From positions 104,051-168,050 of the forward strand of contig CAUYUJ010019923.1 in the NCBI GenBank assembly GCA_963575745.1: a stretch of DNA of 64,000 bases, read 5' to 3'. This stretch comes from Prorocentrum cordatum (lineage: Eukaryota; Sar; Dinophyceae; Prorocentrales; Prorocentraceae). A program made the translations under genes and the position numbers. Of this stretch, positions 30,123-40,968 are shown piece by piece. The notes under the pieces are model-generated. The model was not told the DNA's origin. It saw only the letters and a list, made by a program, of their open reading frames with translations, and searched no databases. Each line of letters starts with the position of its first letter. Positions within the stretch are counted from its first letter, which is position 1.

Positions 30123-30340
30123 GGAACCCCCAAACCGGGTGGTGAGATACCAGGTGGCGACCTGGAACCCCCAATAAGGTCACCGCTGGGTTTGGGGACG
30201 CGGGGTCACCACCGGGTTTTGTGACTCCTGGACCCACCAGTGTTCGGGACATCCTCGGAAAACCGCACGAGTCCCCAAACCGGGTGGTGACACCAAATCG
30301 CCCAAGACTCACCGCCAGGTGTTGTCACCACCACGTTTGG
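30123..30340. repeat. Tandem CACCGGGTTTGGGGAC words
   Basis: Degenerate repeats of CCCCAAACCGGGTGGTGA and its reverse complement CACCGGGTTTTGTGACTC occur about eight times, so the stretch is rich in inverted repeats. Confidence 0.65.
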
Positions 30341-30640
30341 GGACTACCAAAAGAGACCTACGCGGACCTCCGCATATCGATGCGTACCCCGGAGGCGCGC
30401 CGTGTGGGGCCCAGTCAAACAAAAAAACGAGAAAGGTTCGTGCGGAGCGCCGAGAGGTTCTGCGGATGCAGGGCTCGACCTGGACAGCGTTTCTGGTGCT
30501 CGCGAGTGTGCTATAGTCCTCCCCTCGTGCTGCATTCGCTGCGCTTCCGCTGCAGGGCAAAGTCGATACGCCCACAGCCACCGACATCGCCAAGGCACCG
30601 CCCAGGTCGAGCCCCGTGCTCACGCCTTTGTTTGTTCTCC

Positions 30641-30749
30641 TCCGGGCTCCAGCGGCGAGGCGCAGCGCGACAGCATGGCCCCCAGGGCCGCCAGCGCGCC
30701 CGCGTGCAGCACGACGCGCGCGCCGTGGACGCAGCCCTCGATGGGGTGC
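30641..30749 (-). CDS. Probable exon, helical, about 36 codons
   Basis: Acceptor GTGCCCCCAG (30750-30752), immediately below element B5. The frame is HPIEGCVHGARVVLHAGALA and ALGAMLSRCASPLEPG, ending at a GA donor (GGAG|GAGAAC). The pattern is that of a packed helical repeat (HEAT/armadillo-like), but this is too short to assign. The position next to B5 suggests the element sits at the 3' end of the intron. Confidence 0.55.
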
Positions 30750-30760
30750 CTGGGGGCACC

Positions 30761-30902
30761 AAAAGGTACCGATACCGCTCCTCCCCGGACCTCTCCGGGG
30801 GTGCGTTCTGACCAGGCTCTCGAGGCAAATCCCGCGGTGGCGACGAGGGCCTCCCAGGAGGCCCCAAAAAGGGGAAACACGAGGCGAGCGCAGCGGCGTG
30901 GC

Positions 30903-30905
<3 letters not shown>
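30761..30905 (+). mobile_element. TIR-like element B, copy 5
   Basis: AAAAGGTACCGATACCGCTC start, GTGCGTTCTGACCAGG core and GGCCCCAAAAAGGGGAAAC, with the right end worn into a long pure TA run (30904-30946). Confidence 0.75.

Positions 30906-30946
<41 letters not shown>
30904..30946. repeat. TA microsatellite
   Basis: About 21 uninterrupted TA units between element B5 and a likely exon. Confidence 0.95.
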
Positions 30947-30947
<1 letters not shown>

Positions 30948-30949
30948 TC

Positions 30950-31149
30950 CCCCTCTGAGTGCCAGCCCTGGTCGCCCTGCGGCTCGGCCCCCGCGGCCGG
31001 CGGGCCCTCCTTCCAGCGCACCAGCACCGCGCGGCCGCGCGGCGGGGCGAGCTGCAGCAGCTGGCGCTCGGCACCGCCGCCGCCCTCGCGCCACAGCGCG
31101 CTCGCGGAGCCCAGCGAAAGGGTGCTGATGCACGCCGCGGGCGGGTCCT
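30950..31149 (-). CDS. Probable exon, beta/mixed segment
   Basis: Acceptor CGGCAG at 31150-31152. The frame is DPPAACISTLSLGSASALWR, EGGGGAERQLLQLAPPRGRA, VLVRWKEGPPAAGAEPQGDQ, GWHSEG. Trp content and mixed composition are exon-like. The donor is not settled (AG|GGCTGG or AG|GGGGAG near 30960). It ends right at the TA run, which would open the next intron. Confidence 0.5.
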
Positions 31150-32053
31150 CTGCCGGGGCCCTCCCCCAAACCTGGCGGCGACGCACCGCGCGGTGGGCCC
31201 GGCATCCCCGGCCGGCGGCCTCACGCCGCGCGGCCCGCCACCGCACGGCGGCCCGCCACCGCCGCCACGAGAAGCAGGAGGGGGACGGGGGGGGGCCCTC
31301 CCCCTCCTCTTCCTCCTCCTCCTCCTCGTCCTCCACCTCCTTCCCCCTCCAGCCCGTGGCGGTGGTGGACAACAGGCCCATCACGTGAGGCCCCCGTCGC
31401 CCGAGGGGCCCTCGGAGCGCGGCCCGAGCCCCCGAGCCGCGAGGCGACCCCGAGCCCCTCGTGACTCACCGCGCCAACTTTCCGCCACACGTGTGCCCTC
31501 CGCGCCACATGCCTCGGGCCAGGGGCCGCCGTGCGGGGCGCCATCCGGGCACCCCCCTGGAGCGCTCCCGGCGACGCGCAGCCGCTGGCACGCGTCCCGC
31601 GGCGCGCAGGTCCCCAGGAAACGGCGGACGCGGACGAGACTCCCGACTCCCGACTGACTCACCACGCGTGGTCACCGCACTGTTTGCAGTCCTCGCACGT
31701 GTTGTCCGAGCAGACGGGGTCGGAGTCGCGACGCATCGCCGATGCATTGGCGGCGCCGGCGAAATCGGCGACGCAACGGCGCCGTCGGCGTGGAGGAAAC
31801 CCCGCATCCCCACTGACTCACCTGAGAGGGGGGGAGGGGGCATCGAGCTGGAATGGGCAACGCATGGCCGCTAGGGGCATGACCGCCCGGGCCGCCCCAG
31901 GCACGCTCGAATTCGCTACCAAAGCCCATCGCAGACGTATCGGCGATGCATGGCCGATTCCAAATCCATGTTTCCCCCTTCTAAGCCTATCGCCCCGATC
32001 GTTACCCCTATCACCACGCGGTGTGGTCACCACACCGCTGAGGGGCCTACGAG
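31150..32053. other. No certain gene; CTC tract and GCATCGGCGATGC words
   Basis: 31300-31340 is a short CTC tract. 31380-31660 is GC-rich with open frames but no signals. 31725-31790 and 31930-31955 hold GCATCGCCGATGC-type palindromic words. 31625-31830 repeats CCCGACTGACTCACC-like words three times. Confidence 0.35.
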
Positions 32054-32210
32054 TAGGTCGGGCGTGACCCCCTACAGGCGGATCTTGGACGAAGCCTTAC
32101 ACATCCCCAGAAATATTCAAGTAACAATCAACAAACAATCAAAACATCGTCCCCAAACGATTTGAGTATTCTCGAATGTTCTTCCTGTGGAGGGACGTGC
32201 CCGATTTAAA
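32054..32210 (+). mobile_element. TIR element L, copy 4
   Basis: TAGGTCGGGCGTGACCCCCT start and CTGTGGAGGGACGTGCCCGA end, with ACAATCAACAAACAATC core. CCTACG is present on both sides (32045-32050 and 32211-32216), a likely target duplication. It lies directly at the donor side of exon 32222-32335. Confidence 0.7.
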
Positions 32211-32221
32211 CCTACGATGTC

Positions 32222-32335
32222 CTCGCCCTTCGGCTCGTCCGGCAGCGGCAGGCACGAGCCGCGTTCCGCCGCGCCCCGCGCGGGCGAGCCCGGCTTCGCC
32301 GCCGGCGACGCCGGGGCGGCTGACGGCTGGTCGTC
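32222..32335 (-). CDS. Probable exon, 38 codons, phase 0/0
   Basis: A textbook acceptor GTGTTTTTCCAG, then DDQPSAAPASPAAKPGSPAR, GAAERGSCLPLPDEPKGE, then a GA donor (GGCGAG|GACATC). Exactly 114 bases, phase 0/0. Composition suggests a disordered Pro/Ala linker. The upstream intron is packed with ATC repeats that happen to read poly-Asp in this frame. Confidence 0.6.
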
Positions 32336-32339
32336 CTGG

Positions 32340-32445
32340 AAAAACACATTATTACCATCATCGCCATCATCGCCAGCATCACCACCACCACCATCATCAG
32401 CAGCAGCAGCATCAGCATCATCATAATCAGCATCATCATCGTCCC

Positions 32446-32517
<72 letters not shown>

Positions 32518-32720
32518 TATCATCATCGTCATCATCATCGTCATCATCATCATCACCATCACCATCACCACCATCATGAACACCACCATCGCCGCCTCCA
32601 TCATCAGCATTGTCGTCATCATCATAATCATCAGCGGCAGCATCATCCTCACCATCCTCGCCATCATCGTTATCGTCATCATCATGATCATAAGCATCAT
32701 CGTCGCCATCAGCATTGACA
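32340..32720. repeat. ATC array
   Basis: Imperfect (ATC)n of about 380 bp starting five bases above a splice acceptor. Poly-His and poly-Asp frames are artefacts. Confidence 0.95.
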
Positions 32721-34020
32721 TCTTGATTCCCCATACACACACCATGGGCGTTGTTGGTGTGTTATCTTAACACATGTGTTACGTGGCCTCCACGCGCCAA
32801 AAGCGATCAGAAAAGCGACGTTCTCTGAGCGTGGTCGAACTCGCTGTTCTGGCGCTGCTGGACCCGTCGCTACGGATCATCACTGCTTGAGCGATTCGTG
32901 CGTCTTCCTGTCGAAGGCCGGTACTTGCTTCCTCTGCCCTTTGCGCTCCTGCTCTCCCGTTCCTGCTGCCTCCGCTCCCCCCGCTCCGTGCGCAGAGCAC
33001 GAGCGAACACCACGGACGCCCCATAACACCCGTCGAGCACCGGAGCGGCATGGGGCCCGCACGCCCCGCGGCCGGCCAGCAGTGGCGGCAGGAGAAGAGC
33101 AGGGGGAAACCACACATGGCAACGATACGATGGAGAGGACGAAAACGCAGGGAGGATAAAAAAGGTGGGCATCGTTGACGGCGACACTTATATAACAACG
33201 CAACCACATGGGTCTGAAAACGCCAGGAGCTCATAGCGAACACCGCAACCGCAACAAATGCACTTGATTGTTGCGTTGTTGAGTTTGGCCGGAGCCGGAA
33301 AGCGCGAAACGCATGATTTCTAAGACGCCGAAGTGAAACTTGTAATTAGAACAAAACGCACAACGCATATGTTTGGACGAGCGACGATCATCACCATCAT
33401 CATCATCATCAGCATCATTTAAGACTCGTCCTACTGGTGTTCCTCCTCATCGTCATCACCACCACCACCATCATCATATCAGCAGCATCGTCTGATCCGT
33501 CGCCAATTCGTCGCCACTGCTACCATCCGCATCATCACAATCATCATCAACATCGTCTTCAACTTCATCATCCTCATATCATAAGCATGACCATGATCAT
33601 AACCAACACCACTCACATCATCGCGATTCTCTTCCTCAGCGGCAGCAACAAGACATCATCGTGTGCATCCCCATGCCCATCCCCATTCTCATCCCCGCAA
33701 GCGTCCAGAGCGCAACCTGTCGCAGGACAGGCGAGAGATAGATGAACACGGACAGGCTCGTGCCAAAGGGTAGACAGCAGAGGAGCCAGAATGATCACCA
33801 CCATCATCGTCCTATATCGTCATCACCAACAGCATCAGCATCATCCTGGCGCGAAGGCGGCGCGCGCGGGGCTCCTCCTGCCCCTCCTGCTCCTCCTGAT
33901 CCTCCTCCTCCTCCTCCTCCTCCTCCCACAGCTCCTCCTCCTCCTCCTCCTCCTCCTTCTCCTCCTCCTCCTCCTCCTCCCCCAGCGCGAACGCGGCGCG
34001 CGTGGGGGGGGGCTCCTCCC
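32721..34020. other. Unique sequence with ATC and CTC arrays, no certain gene
   Basis: 32760-33380 is unique and less GC-rich, with frames on both strands but no signals. 33390-33860 is loose (ATC)n. 33885-33985 is (CTC)n. Confidence 0.4.
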
Positions 34021-34078
34021 AAGGAGCTCGAGACACTGCTGCACGAGCGTCGGGGACCACGGCTGCCGCGGCCCACTC
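34021..34078 (-). CDS. Possible dupl. exon, copy B
   Basis: Acceptor CATTGCAG (34079-34081), then WAAAAVVPDARAAVSRAPWE E. A close twin is at 35258-35315. Substitutions between the two leave this frame intact and are mostly silent or conservative (VVPDA against VILDS). The donor is a G/A-rich GAGGAG stretch. Confidence 0.45.
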
Positions 34079-34144
34079 TGCAATGGCTTGGGGTGAGGGG
34101 AGCAGTGTGACTGCGAAAGGTGACAGCACTCCTTCTCCACCTCG

Positions 34145-34179
34145 TCCTCCTCCTCATCGTCATCATCATCACCACCATT

Positions 34180-34216
<37 letters not shown>

Positions 34217-34222
34217 CCACCG

Positions 34223-34275
<53 letters not shown>

Positions 34276-34762
34276 TTCACCATCATCATCATCATCGTCA
34301 TAATCATCACCACTGTCATCATCATCATCATCATCATCAACATCATCATCATAATCAACATCAACATCATCATCACCCCCGTCATCATCATCATCATCAT
34401 CATCATCGTCATCATCATCACCACCATTATCATCATCATCACCACCGTCATCATCATCATCATCATCATCCTCACCATCATCATCATCATCATCATCATC
34501 ATCATACTCATCATCATACTCATCACCACCGTCATCACCATCATCACCATCATCATAATAATCATCATCAGCATCAGCATCGTCATCACCCCCGTCATCA
34601 TCATCATCATCATGGGCATCGTCGTCGTCCCTGTCAGCAGCATCCTCACCACCATCATTGTCAGAATCATCACCACCGACTTCACCATCATCATCAACAT
34701 CATCAACATAATCATCATAATCAACATCATCATCATCAACATAATCATCATCATCACCCGTG

Positions 34763-34810
<48 letters not shown>

Positions 34811-34965
34811 GCATCATTCCCATCATCATCGTCATCATCATCATCATCATCAGCATCATCATCATCGTCGTCGTCGTCGTCGCAGACGTCGTCGTCGTCG
34901 TCGTCGTCGTGGACGTCGTCGTCGTGGACGTCGTTGTCGTGGCTCCTCCTGCTCCTCCTGCGCCT
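34145..34965. repeat. Long ATC array turning into GTC
   Basis: About 720 bp of (ATC)n with CAC and GTC variants, then (GTC)n at 34865-34940. Confidence 0.95.
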
Positions 34966-35230
34966 TCTCCTCCTCCTCCTCCTCCTCCTGCTCCTCCTCC
35001 CACAGCTCCTCCTCCTCCTCCTCCTCCTCCTCCTCTCTTCCTCCTCCTGTCCTTCTCCTCCTCCTCCTCGTCCTCCTCCTCCTCCTCCTCCTCCTCCTCC
35101 GTTCCCTCTTCTTATGTTTCCCCCTTCTCCTCCTCCTCCTCGTCCTCGTCCTCGTCCTCCTCCTCATCCTCCTCCTCCCACAGCTCCTCCTCCTCCTCCT
35201 CCTCCTCCTTCTCCTCCTCCCCCAGGCGCG
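34966..35230. repeat. CTC array
   Basis: (CTC)n of about 260 bp with CAG and GTC interruptions, equivalent to the one at 33885-33985. Confidence 0.95.
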
Positions 35231-35257
35231 AAGGCGGCGCGCGCGGGGGGCTCCTCC

Positions 35258-35315
35258 CACGGAGCTCGAGACACTGCCGCACGAGAGTCGAGGATCACGG
35301 CCGCCGCGGCCCACT
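35258..35315 (-). CDS. Possible dupl. exon, copy A
   Basis: Pyrimidine-rich acceptor (CTCCCCTCACCCCAAACCAT then TGCAG), frame WAAAAVILDSRAAVSRAPWE E. Together with its flanking CTC and ATC arrays it repeats 34021-34078 at a distance of about 1.24 kb. This points to a tandem duplication of exon plus intron. Confidence 0.45.
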
Positions 35316-35394
35316 CTGCAATGGTTTGGGGTGAGGGGAGCAGTGTGACTGCAGAGGGTGACAGCACTCCTGCTCCTCCTCGTCCTCCTCCTCC

Positions 35395-35416
35395 TCATCG
35401 TCATCATCACCACCAC

Positions 35417-35473
<57 letters not shown>

Positions 35474-35637
35474 AATCATAACCACCGTCATCATCATCAT
35501 CAGCAGCATCATCAGCACAATCATAATCAACATCATCATCAACATCATCATCACCCCCGTCATCATAATCATCATCATCATCATCATCAGCATCATCATC
35601 ATAATCACCATCATCATCACCAGCATCATCACCCCCG

Positions 35638-35708
<71 letters not shown>

Positions 35709-35777
35709 GTCATCGTCATCGTCACCGTCATCGTCGTCGTCGTCGTCGTAGACGTCGTCGTCGTCGTCGTCGGCGTC
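35395..35777. repeat. ATC array at a donor site
   Basis: (ATC)n of about 320 bp ending in (GTC)n directly below the donor of exon 35778-35924. Reading on through the donor gives about 130 nearly uninterrupted Asp codons. Confidence 0.95.
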
Positions 35778-35924
35778 CTCGAGGAGGCCCAGCTCGCCGA
35801 GGCACCTCCGCTCGAGCGGCCGCAGGCGGCACACGGTGTCCCGCAGGAACGCCAGACCGCCCAGGCGCACCGCCACCGCGGCGGGCTCGCCGGCGCCGCA
35901 GCTCGCCACGGCAGACTGCAGCTC
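35778..35924 (-). CDS. Probable exon, 49 codons, phase 0/0
   Basis: Acceptor CCAAGTCCGTAG, then ELQSAVASCGAGEPAAVAVR, LGGLAFLRDTVCRLRPLERR, CLGELGLLE, then a GA donor (CTCGAG|GACGCC). Exactly 147 bases. The leucine-rich helical pattern (AVRLGGLAFLRDTVCRL) suggests a helical repeat, but no family is recognised. Acceptor, length and composition make this one of the strongest exons in the series. Confidence 0.65.
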
Positions 35925-35954
35925 CTACGGACTTGGGAGGCAACTGCTGGGAGG

Positions 35955-36892
35955 TCTTCGCCGGAAAGACGCATAGGGATCCGCGCGGACCTCCGAGTTG
36001 TTATGGTTATGTCACTTGTTTCCCCTAAGTAAGGACCCTGAGATCCTGGCGTCTCATTTTTTTCGAGCCAGGCGTTTTCGCGCTTTTTCTGGCCCCGCGA
36101 CCCTCACAGATCGATGCGGCTCGAAACATGATGCAGAAAGATGGGGTCTAGAGCTGCGGCGTGATTCTTTACGATGTTGCAAGTGTTTCGCTACGTCAGA
36201 TCTCAGGGGAGGATAAAGCCCTCTTAGGGGGCTCCTACGCCAGATTAGGCCGCGGTTTCAGTGGGAGCAGCCCCGATCAAGCGGGAATCAGCCCGATTAA
36301 GCCCGCTTAAGCCGGATTAGGCCCGATCTCGGACAAGGGCAAAGTCTGAATTTTACCTCCGAGGAGATGTATCCGAATACAGTCGGTTCCCGCAGCGTCG
36401 GCGCGCGAAGGTTTTGGACAGCACGTCGACCCTTCCAACCCTGAATCGATCGCTGCCCCGATCGATTAAGGTCGAACTCCGTCGGTGCCTCTTGGTGCCT
36501 CCGCGTCGCAGAATTCAACCATCTCAAAAGCAATCGCTGGCGTCGCCAGCGCTCCAACGCCGCATGAGCCTACCGTGGAGGAACACAACGACTTCTTACC
36601 TCAACGTAATCATGACCTTCCTGCGCTCCCGCGAGCAGAAACTTCCGGAGCTCAACCTAGGGAATGTGTGGCTCCACTGTGGCGGCGCGCGCAACGGGAG
36701 ATGGCCCTACATCTATAAACACCATTGGGGGCTGCTGAGCCGGATTAGGCCGCGGATCAAGCGGGATTGAGCCGAACTACGCGGGACTGCGTGGGAGTAA
36801 GCCGACATCAACCGCATTCCGCCCCAGGGCAAAGTCAGGATTTGACCTCTCAAGAGATGCATCCGAACATGCACGCAGACTTGTGATGTAAA
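35955..36892. other. AA remnant, GATTAAGCCC repeats, no gene seen
   Basis: 35960-36025 resembles one AA arm (GGATCCGCGCGGACCTCCGA, GTTATGGTTATG). 36235-36330 and 36740-36830 repeat GCCGGATTAGGCC and GCGGGATTGAGCC words, with a long shared tail (CAAAGTC(T/A)G(A/G)ATTT(T/G)ACCTC) at 36345 and 36830. The intervening 36400-36740 has a readable plus frame but no supporting signals. Confidence 0.4.
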
Positions 36893-37022
36893 GTTCCGCG
36901 CGGAGACTATCGGCGCGTGGGGTCCCCACCGCCTCCGCGCGCGGGGCGCGCCAGGGGCAAGGTGGGGGGGGGGTGCTCAGGGTGCCGATCCAGGCAATCC
37001 GCGCGGAGCTGCCACAGTCGGA
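36893..37022 (+). mobile_element. TIR element AA, copy 3
   Basis: TTCCGCGCGGAGACTATCGG on the left and GATCCAGGCAATCCGCGCGG on the right, with the GCGCGCGGGGCGCGCCAGGG core. A Y-type repeat follows to 37180. Confidence 0.65.
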
Positions 37023-37559
37023 CCCAGCCTCGAAGAACATCTGTCGAGGACACGAGATACTCCGCTGGGCAAAACACACAGAACATCCAAGGGTACCATC
37101 CCCAGGATGCACGAGAACATCCAACAAGCACGAGGAACACCAGGTTACCCTCCCCGACCCGACCTCGATCGTATGCCTCGGTCCGACTGTATGCGGCTTC
37201 TTGTTACTCGCGCCAAAGGTCAGATCGATGGCAAGCAACTCATGGGGGCCTCCCAGGCCATTTCGCTGGCTAGGACCGACACCGATCGACGTAAGACATG
37301 AGTTCGACGACATGCAAGGCTTCCACGACTTGCCAACGCAGAATAGCGCCCGCTATTTGTAGGCGGCGAGCGAGGGGGGAGTGAGAAGGAGAAGACCCCC
37401 TCTCAAAGGCGGCGGGACCTCTCAGAAGCCATCGCGCCTCCTGCGAGGTCTTTTTTGTGTCTTCGGGGAGGGCTTCGAAAGCTCCTCGGAAGGCCCGGGG
37501 ACTTCTGAGCCTTCTGAGGAGGCATTCTCCTGCTCCAGGGGGAACCGAGCACTGGCATT

Positions 37560-37705
37560 CACATAACAAATCTCTGAGGTCCGCGCGGGTTTTTCGTATC
37601 GGCGCTGGAACCCCCGTGGCGGCGCCCCCCGGCGCCGCCACTGGCGCGCTCTGCGCGCCAAAGAGCAGGGCCCAGCGCCGATCCGAAGAACTCCGAGCGG
37701 AAAAC
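37560..37705 (+). mobile_element. TIR element AA, copy 4
   Basis: GAGGTCCGCGCGGGTTTTTC and CGGCGCTGGAACCCCC, mirrored by CCCAGCGCCGATCCGAAGAA and CTCCGAGCGGA. The core includes GGCGGCGCC repeats. Confidence 0.65.
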
Positions 37706-37733
37706 CCCGGGCTGTCATGCCCCATGCCATCGT

Positions 37734-37896
37734 TGAAGGGGCCCTGGGACACACAAACAAATACACACGATCAAAAATATTCCCCATCTTTTCCTATATT
37801 TTCTGGGTGTTTGTCTTCCCCCCCACTTCCCATAGTTTCTCATATTTTCTGTGCAATCGACACTTAATTGTGTCTGTGTGTTTCTTCTCCTCCTGA
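37734..37896 (+). mobile_element. Short element F, copy 4
   Basis: 163 bp, TGAAGGGGCCC to TCCTCCTGA, perfect 5-bp duplication ATCGT (37729-37733 and 37897-37901). It lies just below an exon on the minus strand. Confidence 0.85.
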
Positions 37897-37949
37897 ATCG
37901 TGTGCGTTCCCCTCGTCTCCCACTGGTCCCCCCTCGCTCGCCGCCGGGC

Positions 37950-38110
37950 CTGCCCCGCCCTCGCGAGCTCCAGGGTCAGCACGCCCACCCGCAGCACCAC
38001 GGCGACGAGCCGCGCGAGCTGGCCGTCCACGAGCTGCACGCGGCGCTCCAGGCCGAGGGCGGAACCGCCTGCCGCCTCGGGCGCCGACCAGCGCGCCCAG
38101 TCGTCCTCCT
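37950..38110 (-). CDS. Probable exon, leucine/valine-rich helix
   Basis: Acceptor TCGCCCCCAG (38111-38113), frame EDDWARWSAPEAAGGSALGL, ERRVQLVDGQLARLVAVVLR, VGVLTLELARAGQ, then a GC donor (CAG|GCCCGG) or a later one. The run VQLVDGQLARLVAVVLRVGV is a long amphipathic to hydrophobic helix and could pack against or enter a membrane. The next feature below is element F4. Confidence 0.55.
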
Positions 38111-38154
38111 CTGGGGGCGAGGCATCGGGGGCGTCCAAGAGTCGGGCAGGGGAT

Positions 38155-38375
38155 CGACGACACGACTGCTCTACCACATCATTGATTAGCTCCTCGAACA
38201 TGTGCATATATATATATATATATATATATGACAAGCTTCGCATCATGTCGTACGAACATTATACACGCGCTAGTGGTAGTTTCGACGAGAGAATACATGT
38301 TGGGGCAAATCAGTTCTGTAGTCGATCCCCTACTCCAGAGAGGGGGGTGTCCGAGAGGGGGGGGGCAGGGCTTCG
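38155..38375 (-). mobile_element. Dispersed element R, copy 2
   Basis: Inverted relative to 29905-30122. The same order of words, with a longer TA run (38207-38228). Confidence 0.75.
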
Positions 38376-40822
38376 TGGGCGCTGGAAGCGACAGGGCCGG
38401 TTCTTCTACCAGTTCTGCGTTCGCCGTCTTCTTTCGGGCAAGTGCTGGTGGGGGGTGACCTGAATGGGGGGTGAAGAAAAGAGCCCTGAAGCAGCCCTTC
38501 AGGGCACCTGCTTGCTGGCGAGGCCCTCTAGGGCACCTTAGGGTCCTTTCACTTCACCCCCCATATGGGTCACCCCCCAATGCCACCCGCCCGATTCTTG
38601 CTGGTTACGGCGCCAATTGTTCTCCGATTCCGTCGCCGTTGTTGTTGCCGACCAGTTCCAGTCCCGGAGCCACGTGCTTGTCGTTTCCAGTTGCCGTTGA
38701 TGTACCGTTCCAGGCTTCACGAGACACACTTTCGGAACTGGTGGAAAAAAAACGGCCCGGCCGAATCCAGGACCCACTAAGTGCCAGGGGACGTACTGGC
38801 ATGAAGAGAGGCACCGTGAAATCTCGGGAGCCATCGTAGCCCGGCCATGACATCCACCGGCCATGACGTCCACCCCCCCTCGGTCGTCACACCCCTCGTC
38901 CTCCTCCCTCCCTCCTCGCCCTCCCTCCTCGTCTCCCTCCCTCCTCGTCCTCCTCCCCCTCCTCCCCCTTCCGTCCCTCCCTTCCTCCCTCCCTCCCTCC
39001 CTCCCTCCCGTCCTCCCTCCCTCCCTCCATCCCTCGCGCCTGCCCTCCTCCTCCTCCTCCTCCTCCTCCTCCTCCTCCTCCTCCTCCTCGGTCGTCACAC
39101 CCCTCGTGGCCACCGCCGCCCGCAACCCGAGGAGCGGCCAGAAGAAACGGGGGTGCTGCGCACGATGGCTTCGCGACAATCCGCGGTTGCCTGCGCGGGC
39201 CGCCAGCGCGGCACCCTTCGTACCAAGGAGGGCACCTAGTTTCGCGCGACCTCGCGGGGGAAGCCCGATTGCACGCCACCGCGCCGTCGACCTTGTTTTC
39301 TTCCGTCGCTCGCCTGGGGTCCCTGTGGATGGGGTCGGAACAACTCGCAGCATCGGCGATGCATCGGCGATGCATTGGCGCCGTCGGCGTGGAGAGGATC
39401 GATGATGATCATGATGATGATGCTGATGTTGTTGATGATGATGCTGATGACAATGATAATGATAATGATGATATGGTGGTAATACTGTTGATGCTGATGA
39501 TGATGATGGCGATGCCCATGATGATGATGCTGATGATGATGCGGATGATGATTACCATGATGATGACGATGCTGATGATGATGCTGATGAACATAATGAT
39601 AATGATAATGATAATGATAATGATAACGATAATGATAATGATAATGATGAGGATGCTGATGATGATGGTGATGATGATGATGATGGTGGTGTTGATGATG
39701 ATGATGACGATGATGATGATTATGATGATGCTGATGCTGATGATGATGATGATGATCTCCGCATCGAGCGAATCGCCGACGCACTGGCAACGCGGCGCGA
39801 CACTCTCTGACCCCACCGCGCTCGACCCCATCGAAATTGGGCGAGGCCTGGGGTCCTGGGCCGCGCCCCCCCTCCTCCTCCTGCTCCATCCTCCCCCATC
39901 CTCCTCCTCCTCCTCCGCCTCCTCCTCATCCACCTCTTCTTATCAATCGTATCAGTAGTATCCGTTGTATGGTTATTGTTCGTCGTATTATTCATCTTCT
40001 GGTTAGCAAGAGTATTCGCAGTAGTCGCATTTGTCTTATTATGGTAATGTCCGGATTAATATTAGTACTAGCAATATTCGTCTTCTCAACATTGAAATTA
40101 TTAGTAGCATGCGCACCCGTGTTCGTAGTATTCTGATGTTCAGTATTGGTGTACCTACTATTCGTAGCCGTAGTATTCGCATTCGTGTTGTTATTCGTAT
40201 TATCGTTATTGTTAATCGTCTTCGTCTTATTACTAGTATTCGAGTTATTCATATTAGTCTTGTCAGTAATATTAGTATTCGTCTTGTTATTCGTATTATT
40301 TTGCATAGTCGTATTATTATGTGTAGTATGCGTATTCCTCTTATTATGCCTCCTCCTCTGCGTCTTTTTACTATTATTATGCGTCTCCTTCGTATTCGTA
40401 TGATCATTCGTACTGCCAGTATTAGCACGAACTTATTAGTATGCCATTCGTATTCGTAGTCTCATTCGTATTGTCATTTGTATTGCTACTATTATCCTCC
40501 TCCTCCTCCCTCTCCTCCTGCTCCTCCTCCTCTTCCTCCTCCCTCCTCCTTTTTCCTCCTCCTCCTCTTCCTCCTCCCTCACATCCGCCTTCCTCTCCCT
40601 CCTCCTCCTCCTCCTCCGCCTCCTCCTCTTTCTACTCCTCCCTCACAAATCATCCCCTCCGCGGCCGTTCGGGAGCGCTTTCGGCGAGGCGCAGCTTGCT
40701 CAGAACACCCCGAAACTGGAAGACCGCAGGGGAACCGACGAAGACGCACGAGCACCTCTAAGAAGATCGAAGCCGAAACTTGACCCCATCTGACCGTCGC
40801 CCATCTGGCAGTGAAAAACCCA
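38376..40822. other. T-like remnant, CTC and GAT arrays, TATTCGTATT repeats
   Basis: 38483-38550 has GCCCTGAAG/CTTCAGGGC hairpins. 38620-38790 resembles element T (CCCACTAAG end). 38880-39090 is CCCTCCTC/CTC repeats and 39400-39760 (GAT)n. 39950-40460 is an AT-richer run of TATTCGTATT/TATTAGT words. 40490-40640 is (CTC)n. No gene is supported. Confidence 0.5.
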
Positions 40823-40968
40823 AAAAGGTACGCATACCGCTACTCCGGGGACCTCTCCAGGGGTGTGTTCTGACCATAGCGTCGGAGCGAATTCATCCGT
40901 GGTGGCGAGGGCATTCAATGAGACCCAAACAAACGGAAAGGAGGACAACGTAACGGTGTGGGTAACCT
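40823..40968 (+). mobile_element. TIR-like element B, copy 6
   Basis: AAAAAGGTACGCATACCGCT on the left and ACGGTGTGGGTAACCT on the right. The core has GGGACCTCTCCAGGGGTGTG and GTTCTGACCATAGCG. Confidence 0.7.

Noticed and set aside
34002-35348. Long histidine- or isoleucine-rich frames on the plus strand
   Set aside because: Pure artefact of the ATC array. All frames of such an array stay open.
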